This document shows positions 24,606-36,086 of a DNA stretch of 64,000 nt, one piece after another. This DNA is from Acanthosoma haemorrhoidale (Eukaryota > Arthropoda > Insecta > Hemiptera > Acanthosomatidae). The DNA lies in assembly GCA_930367205.1 (NCBI GenBank), contig OV884009.1, positions 101,949,189 to 102,013,188 of the forward strand. Reading direction: 5' to 3'. The notes under the pieces are model-generated. The model searched no databases. It saw only the letters and a list, made by a program, of their open reading frames with translations, and was not told the DNA's origin. The translations under genes and the position numbers were made by a program. How positions within the stretch are numbered: position 1 is the stretch's first letter; each line of letters starts with the position of its first letter.

Positions 24606-25170
24606 CTTTCATCCACTAAGATTATTTAGGTGCCGTTTACTGGACGAAAATAGGCGGAGTTTTAATCCAGAAAACCTAGAGAAATATTCGATTATATATA
24701 TTATGAAATAAAAATTCTTGTAATTAATGTTAATTATTAAAATTCTATTTTTTGTTAACGTTGTGGTTTAATGTTCATTCTTATTTTTACGATGTTATTT
24801 CGTGTGTTAACAACGTTTTGTTGTGTTCATACTTCATAAATATGATTGAATTTACTCCAATTTTTTTAAAATGGCTTAAGATCCTTTTTATACCTAAAAC
24901 TTAATTTTTATGATCTGTATATATATTAATATTTTATATCTGTAGGTTAATGCTTTTAGTCAGTGGATTTATGAAGTTAAAAAGTTATAACACATATACA
25001 GTGAAGTTAAACTGTTCTGGAACGCATCAGGGGCAGATTGTATATTGTATCGTTGTTCTAGGCCACCGCTTCCTGGCTCCTATATTGTGAGGTGAATATG
25101 CCAGATAAACTTACATAAATTGTCCTTTGCTGGTCAGCTATAACTCTTCCTCATCATGTTACTCCCTCTA
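24606..25170. other. Intergenic DNA, no gene seen
   Basis: AT-rich DNA between the dispersed repeat tail and the LTR-like element. Nothing identifiable on either strand. Confidence 0.4.
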
Positions 25171-26168
25171 TGTAGCAACGAGACCCTTCACTTAACCATC
25201 TTCTAGTAAGTACTGTGATTTGATAGATAAATGACTGTACTTACATCCAGCGCGAACGAGACCAATCTATATAACCTTAGTTCTCTTTACTTTGTAGAAC
25301 GCCAGGGAGTTGTCGACACAAGCACGTCCAAGACCGAAGATTTAAATCAAGTAAGGGCTTCATTAACAGTGTTTTCTGAACACTGTTGTTGTACTAATTT
25401 CTTTCACACGAATAAATAGAAGTTCCCCTCTTCTCGGCCCAGAAAATACCCACCTATGTTTCCCTGTTTTAATAATAAAAACTTTAGGCGTCAGTTAAGA
25501 GAGGGGGAAACTAGTGCATGGCACAGCAGAAGCCGGTGGTCTATCCTCTGAACTGCCTATATAAGGCCGAGGTTATGGGCTTTTTCCCTGCTCCCTCTCT
25601 CTCTGCACTGGCATTTGCTGCTCTGCACGAACCATGGGTTTATTATTTAACTTCCTCTGCATCTCCCTTTCGTAACCTCGCTATGTTTAGTCCAGCGTTG
25701 TGAGACCCCACACCTTCTTAGTGGGATGTACGTCATCTCGCTAAAACTAGCACTTCCATGGAAGGAACCTCTTCCATGCAGACGACGACCTCTGGGGCCC
25801 TACAAACTAATAGCGTCTTCCCCAGTGATCCAGTCTGCCTCTCCGGTTCACACTCACCTTTGGGATCCGGACGGTTTTCACCTACCCTTATATACCGAGT
25901 GTGAATTCGTGATCATTCCAAGATCACATAAACTACCTATAAACTTACACTGTCCCTCTTCTCTTGATAGTGCTTTGTCGGGGCACACCTTCTAAGATCT
26001 TATGGAGTCAGATCAATACGAATAAAGCTACCCGCCAACTAGCAGCCATTAAAGGGTCAAAGACCACAAGTTTACCCATACTATATCTTTCTTGACGCCC
26101 GTCGGTCAGCGGCCGGGTCTTAGAGACCCTAGCCCACGGGCGTCCCCCCTTACCTTAACAACCCGACA
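25171..26168 (+). mobile_element. Solo-LTR-like element, family A copy 2
   Basis: The 5' end TGTAGCAACGAGACCC followed by TTAACCATCTTCTA matches the 5' end of the copy at 45495 with small insertions. The rest matches that copy closely in order: TATA-like box (CTATATAAGG near 25556), GTCCAGCGTTGTGAGACC, CACACCTTCTTAGTGGGAT, CTTCCATGCAGACGACG, GCGATCCAGTCTG-type block, CCGGTTCACACTC, TACCGAGTGTGAATTCGTG, TGTCGGGGCACA, and the CCCGACA end. It is about 1 kb, longer than the other two copies, so it probably contains an extra insertion near 25220-25450. The 5' boundary is the least certain part, and no target duplication is visible. Confidence 0.5.
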
Positions 26169-28889
26169 ACTGTATATATTTTTCTTTATATATAATAACG
26201 CCAATTGCAAAAGAAAAATCAAGGCTCAAGTGGTGCAACAATACCTTTTAAACTCACAAGGCCCAGACATTCCCTCGATATTGTTCCTCCACTTTACATG
26301 CCTTCTATTGTGTTTACATAAGTTATATATTCAATTTAGAATTAAATTGATCTAATAATATTTGATATGATAAATCAATTTAAGAAAAATTAAAATTAAA
26401 GGACGTGGACCTTAGTCGGTCCACTGGTATGTTAAACTAGTGTGAATTAATTACCGTGCTATCCATTTTCCACTTACTACAGTTAAAGTATTTAAAAAAT
26501 ACAAGTTTTAATCGCTTTAAGGTCTGGTGAACCCTCTACCTGCGGGCTTATATGTAACTATACTCTATAGGCCCGGTATAATTTGATATTTGTTAATGAT
26601 AGTGAATCGTCATTTGGAGCACAATTGTTACTCAATGCCATTGTGACGAGCCGTTTTCACCTAACTGGGGAAGTTAATACAGGCGGTATTGATTGGGTTT
26701 CCCTCGAACTGCTCGCGACCAAGACGCGGGCCCATTTTGTACGGTAAGGCAACTTTGCCTCGACTTCGCCACGATTCTGAATACGTAATTCTCTTTCCAC
26801 TTAGAGCTTAGTGCCGGCATCAATTTAGTAAATTCAATCCATAAAAATAATTGGGGATAAGTGCGATAAATAGAACCATACTCACTAATGAAAATAAACG
26901 ACGTAGCAAGTTAATAAAGGATGTTGGGTATTTGTTATTTTTTTATTTTACTCCGTCTTGTACGTTTGAAAATGGAGCATAATTGCTGCTAATGAATTTT
27001 TACATATTTAGTGACTACAAAGAACCATTCTCCATCCACGAACATTTCCTACTGGGTACCAAATAAATTAATTATTTTCTTTTCATGTACCTGTTATTGT
27101 TAGATTTATCCCTTACCTATTGGTATAATGGTGAAAAACGAAAACCATTCAAAATGACTCCTCCATGTCTGTGTTTCATCAGCTAAAATCGGAGTGTGTA
27201 AGTTGCGATTGGAAAAAGTTTTACAACTCGACAAGGGCATCTTGTCCCATGTGTGCAAGAATAACCCTGTTACTACTTCAGCCGCTCACACTTTCGAGTT
27301 CTTATAAAGTCCAATGCCCTCGTAAATCTTCCTTGCGGGTGGGGGGGGGGCTTGGGGGCTGACGCTAAGCCCCTACTACTATTTCGAGGGGCTCTTACAA
27401 CTGGGGAAGGTGTTATTTTAAGTCGAATTACTTGAATACTCAAAGGGGTTTCTCCTACTATTCATTCAGACTTTGATAATAACGCGTTCTTTTCTTATTC
27501 CTTCCTTATACCGCAGTTAATATATTCTATTATATTTTAAACAACATAAAGTTTTGTGAATTCACAATATGAAACGCGTGTTTTATACGCTTTCGATCGA
27601 TTGTTTCGGGAGAATGTTTTAGCTATTTACACTGTTTTTATTAATCATAAGTAGCCGATATTGTGGAACAAATAAAATTACTTACGTAATTTTGATCAAA
27701 AATACCTTTCATCATTCAGTAAGAATACAAGATCATAGCCCAAAACATTATATCGGTTAATGCAACAAAAGTTTACTAACCATAAATTCAAAAAACATGT
27801 CAGGATGACATATTATATAAAAAATAGATTAAAATCCCATCCGACATTGATATAGAAGTAACATGTAAAATATGCTAAAATTACTTAGATATTCTACAGT
27901 TCTCAGTTTTTAGTTCTCTAATATGACGTTTCCAAAACGTGTTTCTGTATGTTTTCAATTGTTTGTTAGTCCGCCCCATGTGTGGTTGCAGAATAATCGA
28001 GATTGCGGCATTGCTGCCCGGGCTCACACCTGGGTGAGAAGGCTCCCCCCGGGATACCGGTCGCTACTCATCAGAGTAACGTTCCCACCCTTCGGATCCG
28101 CTAAATACAATACCCCATAATTGAAATTTCAGTTTAAATTGTCGATTCAAGTTTTCACTTATTTAAATTGTTTTTATAGGCATATACCCAGCCAAGAATT
28201 ATACTTTCCTTCCTAATCAAATTTTTGATTACTATACCTCATATAAAATTTGTATATCATATACTCATTTACCTCATAGCGGATTCGTAGACAGCGTGGA
28301 CTGTGAGATATATTATTGCCAGATTTTTTCCTTGATTTGTTACAAGGTTTCTTCTGAGTATTTTATTTTTTATGTTGCAAGTAGTATACCTCGGTAGTAG
28401 AAAATATGCTCTGTGCATAAACAGACATGGGAACTATGGGTGTACTTGACATCAGGAGACCGAGCGAGCACCGAAAGAGTATTGGATTCCATATTCCTTG
28501 AATTCCTTACAGCATAAAGAGGCACTGGTGATGATTGTGACAAGCTTAAAAAATAACAGCATAGATAACGGTATATAAATCTGTAGCAGTTTTTTTTCTA
28601 CATTGTCAGGAAATTATTTTATTTTATTTACTAATAAACTTGGAAATAGAAGCGATCTAAATAAAAAAAACTATTTACCCTTTTTTAAGTTAACGAGGAC
28701 ATTGTTTGAGCCAATCTGGAATTTAATAACAAAATTTGGTTGAGCAATATAGAATACAAGGCTCTATTGAAAAACACTCAAATGATAGGAAGAATTTCAT
28801 TTCGTTGACTATCGCTGCTACTGCTACCTATGAGATACAGCCGGGACTTCGTGCGTTGGACACCGGTCGGGGGTTTGGTCGAAACCGGG
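26169..28889. other. Intergenic DNA, no gene seen
   Basis: Mostly AT-rich. GC-richer pockets at 26640-26820, 27960-28110 and 28800-28889 contain no recognisable protein. A run of ten G lies at 27341-27350. The GC-rich pocket ending at 28889 directly abuts the first long direct repeat and may be part of the original insertion-site locus. Confidence 0.4.
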
Positions 28890-29437
28890 CACTTCTGGTC
28901 GTAGCTTAGTTGGAGTAACATCAGAATTTGTCGTTTGTCGAGATTAACTTATGCGATTAATTTGTCGAATCCTAGGTTATCTGTGGTAATCTGATGATAG
29001 TCATAACAGATACATGGTCGGAAGTTTTGTTGTATCCTTCGCCTGAAATCGAGGAAAACTGTCAGAAACCATCCATTAGGCCAGAAGCTATTACCCGAGG
29101 CTGGACCGATCGCCGGACAGGTAAAAGGGGATTCATTCCTAAAATTTTCCTTTTCAATTTCGATCTATCCAATCCCGAAAACCACCCCTTTTCCCTTACA
29201 GAGAGACGGGTCAGCGGCGACGGGATTCTGCCATTGATGGTAAGTTGGAATTTTTTCGAATCTAATTTATTGATTATTAATATAATTAGTTGTTATGTTT
29301 TACTCGATTTCAGTATTTGTCGTCGTTATTTGATATTACAGTCCACTGTTGGTTCTCTATCAGAGAAACTCGTTCGTTCTAATTCTGACCTAAAATTAAG
29401 TATTGGTGATCTCACAGCTAATTTATTCGCGTACACA
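28890..29437 (+). repeat. Long direct repeat flanking the MKK7 copy, left copy
   Basis: 548 bp, repeated at 31161-31704. By my alignment the two copies differ at about 10 of 544 shared positions plus a 4-bp TAAG indel (present here at about 29242). The unit starts CACTTCTGGTCG and ends GCGTACACA. It has an open stretch from 28994 whose best-looking part runs DTWSEVLLYPSPEIEE through RRTGKRG, and intron-like signals: GGACAG/GTAAAA at about 29120, TTCCCTTACAG/AGAGACGG at about 29202, CCATTGATG/GTAAGT at about 29240 and GATATTACAG/TCCACTG at about 29342. It may be an LTR, a long target-site duplication, or a host exon-containing segment that was duplicated. Perfect TG...CA LTR termini, a primer-binding site and a polypurine tract are not evident. 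Confidence 0.85.
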
Positions 29438-31160
29438 AAGAAACTTAGACAAAACTAGGAACAATGAGAATGTCCCACAGACAGGAGGATTCCAACTGGC
29501 TAGCCCCCAGCACGGTACCAGGCGACCTATGGATCTTGGGGATGTCGGGACACCAACAAGGGACCGGAGAAGACAATTCGATCTGCCTGGCGCCAATCTT
29601 ATCCAGCCCAAGACTCCTGATAACAACCTGATAGAGAGGAAACTCAAAGAGATAATGAAACTATCAGGGATTTTACATATAAATGGAATCAGGTATCAAA
29701 GTGAAATGACTGATTTAAAAGAATTGGGAGAACTAGGTTTTGGGACGTCAGGACATGTTTTTAAAATGCTTCATGTACCTAGCCAAGAAGTCATAGCAGT
29801 TAAGCAAATGAGAAGATCTGGCAATCCAGAGGAAAACAAACGGATCGCTATGGATTTGGAAGTGGTACTCAAGTCCCACAATTGTCCGTATATCGTTCAG
29901 TGCCTTGGTTGCTTCATAACTGATTCCGAAGTGTGGATCTGCATGGAGCTCATGTCCACCTGCTTTGACAAACTTCTCAAAAGGCTTTCTACCAGCATTC
30001 CTGAACCTGTTATTGGCAAGGTTACATTAGCGACTGTACGTGCACTCCATTTCTTGAAAGATAAGCATGATGTCATTCACAGGGACGTCAAACCTTCAAA
30101 TATCCTCCTTGACAACAGGGGTAATGTTAAATTACGCGACTTTGGCATCTCGGGACATCTGGTCAACTCAAAGGCCAATACTAAGAACGCCGGCTGCACA
30201 GCATACTTAGCTCCGGAACGTATTAATCCCCCAGACCCCAGAAAACCTGATTATGACATTCGAGCAGATGTGTGGTCGTTGGGAATAACTCTCCTAGAAC
30301 TTGCGACTGGTGCCATTCCATACCCTGGATGTAATTCCGACTTCGAGGTTTTATCAAGGGTACTCCAAGATGACCCTCCATCGCTTCCAGTGGCCAGTGA
30401 CTTCTCCCAGGAATTTAGAGACTTTACTAAGGCTTGCCTTTCAAAAGACTATAAAGTACGACCTAAATATAAAAAACTTCTAGAACACACATTTCTTCGA
30501 CGGTACATGGAATAAAATGTTGATGTTGCTTCCTGGTATGCTCGTGTGATGCCTACTACTCCATCACCTATACATAGAGGGAATGAGACAAACACACCCA
30601 CACCTGGTCACCAGAGATCCCTATCTGATGCCACGCCTCCTCAAGTGAAGTTCCTACCCAACTACAGCAGGGATGGGTTGTCTCCGGTAGCCCACAGGAA
30701 GGTAGTGAACGGCAGCGACAGTAACCCGTATGACAGCGGAGGAGGTTCAACAAGCCCACTACTATTACAGAGGTTCTATCATCAACAGCAGCAGCACAGG
30801 ATTAGATCAACATCAGTGTCACCGTGCCGCCAGGTTTATAACGGAAAAGGGGAAGAAAGTGGAAGGAGGAAGATCGGATCATACCTCCGTCAGAGACTGA
30901 GTTGTGATTCGCCTGAGCCTCCTCCTAGATCCAACAGAGCTTCTCCTCTTCTCGTGAGGAGGACTCCTGATGCTGACCTTTCGTCCCCTATTCTTAACAG
31001 AAGGCACATCCAGCCTTCTCCTCCTCAACCTCCACCACGTAGACTGTCCGAGAGCAGCTCAGTGCCTGGGTCGCCTCACCACAGGCGTCTTGCTGTCGTT
31101 ACACCGCAGCCTCTGCGGCGACTATGGCCACCCCACCACCACTGAGTCTGCTCGTCACAA
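29438..31160 (+). pseudogene. hep: Intronless copy of MAP kinase kinase 7 (hemipterous/MKK7)
   Basis: MKK7 is the dual-specificity kinase that phosphorylates JNK downstream of MAP3Ks. Here the open frame 29403-30515 (first in-frame ATG at 29529) carries a full kinase domain without introns: glycine loop GFGTSG, catalytic lysine in IAVKQMRRSG, IHRDVKPSNILL, RDFGISG, activation loop SKANT with both phosphoacceptor positions kept, APE, and the PDYDIRADVWSLGI block. The N-terminal part (RPMDLGDVGTP, KTPDNNLIERKLKEIMK) also fits MKK7. A single TAA at 30513-30515 ends it; the same frame then continues with NVDVASWYARVM, the MKK7 docking (DVD) segment, and a serine/proline-rich tail to a stop at 31143-31145. 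The start of the copy may be KKLRQN at 29437 in another frame, implying an N-terminal frameshift. Some usually invariant positions are changed, such as Arg before DFG. Absence of introns marks an RNA-derived copy; no poly(A) tail is visible. The real gene lies elsewhere. A functional truncated kinase cannot be excluded. Confidence 0.9.
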
Positions 31161-31704
31161 CACTTCTGGTCGTAGCTTAGTTTGAGTAACATCAGAATTT
31201 GTCGATTGTCGAGATTAACTTATGCGATTAATTTGTCGAATCCTAGGTTATCTGTGGTAATCTGATGATAGTCATAACAGATACATGGTCGGAAGTTTTG
31301 TTGTATCCTTCGCCTGAAATCGAGGAAAACTGTCAGAAACCATCCATTAGGCCAGAAGCTACTACCCGAGGCTGGACCGATCGCCGGACAGGTAAAAGGG
31401 GATTGATTCCTAAATTTTTCCTTTTCAATTTCGATCTATCCGATCCCGAAAACCACCCCTTTTCCCTTACAGAGAGACGGGTCAGCGGCGACGGGAATCT
31501 GCCATTGATGGTTGGAATTTTTTCGAATCTAATTTATTGATCATTAATATAATTAGTTGTTATGTTTCACTCGATTTCAGTATTTGTCGTCGTTATTTGA
31601 TATTACAGTCCACTGTTGGTTCTATATCAGAGAAACTCGTTCGTTCTAATTCTGACCTAAAATTAAGTATTGGTGATCTCACAGCTAATTTATTCGCGTA
31701 CACA
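31161..31704 (+). repeat. Long direct repeat flanking the MKK7 copy, right copy
   Basis: 544 bp, the partner of 28890-29437, in the same orientation and beginning 15 bp after the tail stop codon of the MKK7 copy (31143-31145). It lacks the TAAG present in the left copy, which removes the GTAAGT donor-like sequence. Bases immediately outside the pair (ACCGGG on the left, TTGGTG on the right) do not match, so no short target duplication flanks the whole structure. Confidence 0.85.
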
Positions 31705-32175
31705 TTGGTGTACTACATAATAATACTTTATTTACAAGAAGTAGCAACTTCTGCATAAAAAGAGGGATGAAACGGAAACATAAGCTATACGGTCAATCAA
31801 AAAGTGTCAAGTGATCTCATCGCGTTTTAATTGAAATAATTTTTATTAATCTAAATATGTTTGATTATGATTATCAATTGGACTACTATATTAGGAACAT
31901 CCATATAAAACCCAATGTAAATTCTGGCGTTGTTATTTTATGTTTCAGTAGATTTTTTTTATAAATAATTGTGCATTGAAAAGAAATATAAAAAATAAAC
32001 ATTATACCTACATGAAAAAAAATATGATCATAAAAGTATGATCTAAAAATTAGGAAATTATAAAGAAACTAAATAATTAAAAAAAACTTATTGGGCATTC
32101 GTACTTATTTATGCTGGTTTATTCAATACAATTACGGACTATAAAATTAAAAAACAAAGTTTATTAAGTAGGATA
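31705..32175. other. AT-rich spacer
   Basis: AT-rich DNA between the right direct repeat and the next LINE copy. Nothing identifiable. Confidence 0.45.
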
Positions 32176-34920
32176 CTCAAGTCTAGGAACGAACAACGTT
32201 GTCAGCCAAAAGAGAAGCCAAAGGCAGCTCATTCATCCCAGCTACTAGCAAACTTAATCCCATCCTTTGCCATATATTTTGCATATTCCACAACTTTAAG
32301 CTTATCAGATCTTACTAGCTTATTAAAGGCATTCCTTAGAGTTTATAACCCTAATTACTCCCCTCATGTCCCTTCTTACAAATTTTGTCTTCTACCTTAT
32401 CCCTGTTAAACAAAATCCATAAGTGGATACTTCCGACTCCTTACCAATTCTCCTTTGGAGTGCGAATGGTTTTCGAACCCACACAAAAGAACTTACAGAC
32501 CTACTCCAAGATAAGAACGTTGACATAGCTCTCATTACTAAAACAAGACTCATGAGTAGACGACGATTTATAGTTCGACAGTACCAGACTTATCGAACTA
32601 ATCACCCAAATGGAATAGCACATGCAGGTCCCCTTCTGAAAAACTTACCTTACCGAAAATCCACTGGATATGATCTCCTTACTCCTCAAATTATCTAACA
32701 ACTTCCTCCAAAGCGATAATCTTCCTAACTGATCATCCAGATGAAAGAGCACATGCAGGCACCGCTTCCATTGTCCATGACTCCATTTCCCATCACATAG
32801 CTTCTTTAGTAGCACATGATTTCCTTCCTTCCACTGCAGTGGAAGGCATCGACACTTCCATATCTCAAAACCTTATCCAGTATAAACGCAGCGCGAGGAT
32901 AGTTTTGCAAAGATTCTGACATCCTGCTATTGGTCGTTCGTACAATTATCACTGCACAATGGAAAAGTGGCATCATTCAGACCCGATTCCTTTAATTCCC
33001 AACTCTCCTCTCTGTCTACAGGAGATCATTTTCTATGGGTTGTAACTAAAAAGATCCTAAAATATCATCCGTTTTCACATCCACTCCGTTGTGATGAAGG
33101 GGCCCAGGACCAGTCTTCGATGGAGGACAGGTCAAAAGAATTCGCTCTACATCTTTCCCTACAGTCACAGATCACCTTAGTAATCATAACCATGCTCATG
33201 GTACAACTGTTCAAGATATCCTCACTTCACCTATCCCTCTCTCACATCCACTAAAAGACTTAACCCCTCAGAGGAGTCATATACCTTCAAAAAAACTTAC
33301 CTTTCTAAAAATATATTAGATATGATCTCCTTACTCCTCAAAGTCTTCAACAAGTCCCCCCTAAAGCCATAATCTTTCTAACTACATTTATAATTGCAGT
33401 ATCCAAACGACGTACTTTCCTTTGCTCTGGAAACATTCCATTATTTTCCTATTCGCTAATCTAGTAAAATACACAATGACGCATCTTACCGTCGAATTAG
33501 ACAACCCCCTATCCTCTCAAAAATATTTGACAAACTCCTATTAAAACGTGTACTTCCAATTGTTGAATTTAAAAACCTTTTTCCTTCACTCCAGTTTGGT
33601 TTCCGCCTATGACATTCCACTGCTCGACAAGGCCTTCGCGTTGTTAATCACATATTCTCAGCCCTTGAAACCAAATAGTATTGCGCATCTGTCTTTCTAG
33701 AAATAGCTCAAGCTTTTGACATGGTTTGGCACGCAGGTTTGCTTTACAAGCTCAAAGCATATTTATCACAGACCCTTTTCTAAATCCTACAGTCCTACCT
33801 TTCAAACCGATTCTTCCAAGTCTGCTGAGGCTTAGAATATTCTATCTACTATCATATAAAAGCAGGAGTTCCACAGGGCAGTATCCTGGTTCCCATCCTC
33901 TAAAACATATACACCGCTGATGTCCCCTCTACCCCAATACCTGCTTAGCAACATTTGCAGACGAAACTGCAGTCTTGTCATCCCACTCAGACCCTGATAT
34001 AGCATCCCATAACCTTTAAAATCACCTTGATGAGATCGAGCATTGGTGCAACCAATAAGGGATCAAAGTTAATGAAGCAGAATGTTCCCACATTATCCTC
34101 TGCCGCAAGTTTTGTCCACTAGTTATTTGAATTCCATTCCTCTTCCTGTATCCGAGATAGTGTAGTATTTAGGCTTCCATCTCAACAAAAGGATAACATG
34201 GAACCCTTACTCGAAGCTAAAAAGACAAGGACTAAACACACGCTTTGGACAAATTTACAGAATACTTCAATGGACATCCCATCTCTCAATAGAAATTAAA
34301 TTAATAATACTAAACCCAATCTGGCCAAACCGAATAGAGCTATGGTTGACAGCAAAAATGTCAAACATCAAACGCAATCAATCCTTTCAATCAAAATTCC
34401 TGAGAAAAATAGTTAAGTCCCTTATTACGTCAGCAACAAAACCAACATGACGATCTTAATATACCCTACATTCTTGTACTTACTCCTTCCAAGTTCATGA
34501 AATCCTATCGAAACCTATCCAACTACCCTAATCCCCTAGCACAGTCATTACACTACATCACACATCCCTATAATCCTCCTCGGAGACATAAGTGGCAGTT
34601 GTTTCGTGACCTGCTCTTAATATGAGACAGTGGTAGTCGTGGCAATGGCCAGTTTCTCCAATCATGTCCTGAGCCTCTGTGGCTCTCGCGCTCTTGGTCG
34701 GCCTCCCCTGGTTCTTATTCAATGATGTGGCCGACGGAGGATCGTGGGGGCTTCCCAAGACTACACTTCCTCATTCGCATGTGAGAGAGGTGACACGCAT
34801 GTCGAACTTGGAGGTCTCTGGGCTGTAAATACGGTATGAATGAGCGAAAATGAGAACATTCAACACAATTACTTATTGCCCAATATGGCATGTTGTAATT
34901 TTATCACAATAAAGATTTGA
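32176..34920 (+). mobile_element. Decayed and rearranged jockey-like LINE copy
   Basis: It starts within ORF1 (ACAACGTTGTCAGCCA, corresponding to about 57410), passes the conserved ORF1-stop/ORF2 junction CCATAAGTGGAT near 32413, and reads through ORF2 with many stops and frameshifts to a 3' UTR ending CACAATAAAG at 34905-34914. ORF2 order is scrambled. EN codons to about 69 are followed by an RT piece (LLKNLPYRKSTGYDLLTPQI, ORF2 residues about 444-476), after which the sequence returns to EN residue about 60 (DHPDERAHAGTA). The EN domain then jumps from about residue 97 to about 315. RT motifs such as the FADD box are still visible as FADET-type remnants near 33955. Clearly non-functional. 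Confidence 0.85.
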
Positions 34921-35148
34921 TTAAATTAAAAAAAATTGACACTCAAACAAAATATTTGTTCAATTTTTTATTCAAAAATATGTGGCTATATTATCTCTGG
35001 ATTCGGGATTGACAAACGTTCCTAATGGCAGAAAATAATATTTCATTTCCAAGTGGCCATCCACCTCAAAATGATGTAATCAACTCAATGATTTTTCATT
35101 AATGATTCATTACATTCATTAATTGCGTTTCAAACCTTAGCCCCTTAG
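34921..35148. other. AT-rich spacer
   Basis: Short AT-rich spacer downstream of the LINE tail. Nothing identifiable. Confidence 0.4.
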
Positions 35149-35646
35149 TTAAGACAATTTATAATGAAAGTTAATTAAAATAAGTTTCTGTTCCATAAAG
35201 TAAAAGGCGTTCCGTTGAGTAAAGGGTTGACTCTCTGCAAATGACTTGTAGTTTAAATAACTTGGCTTGAACCGTTTCCTTAGATGGTGGTCTGAGGAAA
35301 GCAGAAATTCCAAGTTGTAATAGGGAAGCATTTGATGGGTAATCCAAAGTAAGAACGGCCCAATCTTTGCCCTCCTGGGCAACTTCCGTAAGTACAGTTT
35401 TGGCCAACTTGAGCAAAAGCCGGAAGTTGGAGTAATGGATAGAAGTGTGTGTACTCCCTATCTGACCTCCCGCGAGCATGATGTAGCCCCGTGGTAACTT
35501 AACCAGTACCAGCCAATGCGAATTTCACAGCTGCCTAATACTCCGTCCCTAGTTAACATGAATACATCATTTACCCATACCACTTCACTTACAATTAAAG
35601 CGACTATGTCTCCTATATATGGTCTGTTGTTTTTCTCCCATCCCAA
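35149..35646 (-). pseudogene. Possible decayed protein-coding segment, unknown family
   Basis: On the minus strand, two successive frames have protein-like composition. 35646-35458 contains VSEVVWVNDVFMLTRDGVLG. An overlapping frame then runs HWLVLVKLPRGYIMLAGGQI and continues with HYSNFRLLLKLAKTVLTEVA and VLTLDYPSNASLLQLGISAF to 35171. Joining them needs one frameshift near 35510. The density of hydrophobic blocks and the GC content exceed the flanks. I cannot name the family, and it could be chance; it is listed because about 150 near-continuous codons are unusual in this AT-rich DNA. Confidence 0.25.
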
Positions 35647-35954
35647 CAGCTTGTTTCAAACCCTAACGTTTAATGGTAGTTAATACACTCCACCCCTCCC
35701 GATAATCAGACTACAAGCATCATAGTAAGAATGTGAAGATAGATACATCTGAATACATACTAAGAAAGTTTTATTTTAATATTTATCAATTTAAAAATAA
35801 ATAAGTGATAAATAATTACTAAATACAGTTTATTTTAATTACTAAAACTTAACGCTCGCTCAACCAACTAACGTTATATTAGCCCATCATTTACTAGAGG
35901 AACTAAAATGCATTTCTGGAATAATGAAAAAGTTACTCCTGAAGAAATGTCAGC

Positions 35955-36086
35955 TGTTGTAACCCTGATATGTAACCACTAATGTAACCTACTCCTGATA
36001 TATATAGTAATCAAGGTTAATCAATAGGATGTTGAATAAAAGTGTAGTCAGTAACTGTGTTAAATACTTTATTGAAAACCCAAATA
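35955..36086 (+). repeat. 5' LTR of a short gypsy-like element
   Basis: 132 bp beginning TGTTGTAACCC, with a TATATATAG box, an AATAAA-type signal and the end GAAAACCCAAATA. It matches 36838-36965 along its whole length with roughly 6% differences. It is followed directly by TTGGTGACGAGGATGGG, a sequence often seen at the start of the internal region of gypsy-like elements and the probable primer-binding region. Confidence 0.8.

Noticed and set aside
28890..31704. Calling the MKK7 flanking repeats confirmed LTRs
   Set aside because: There are no convincing TG...CA termini, primer-binding site, polypurine tract or short target duplication, so they are annotated only as direct repeats.
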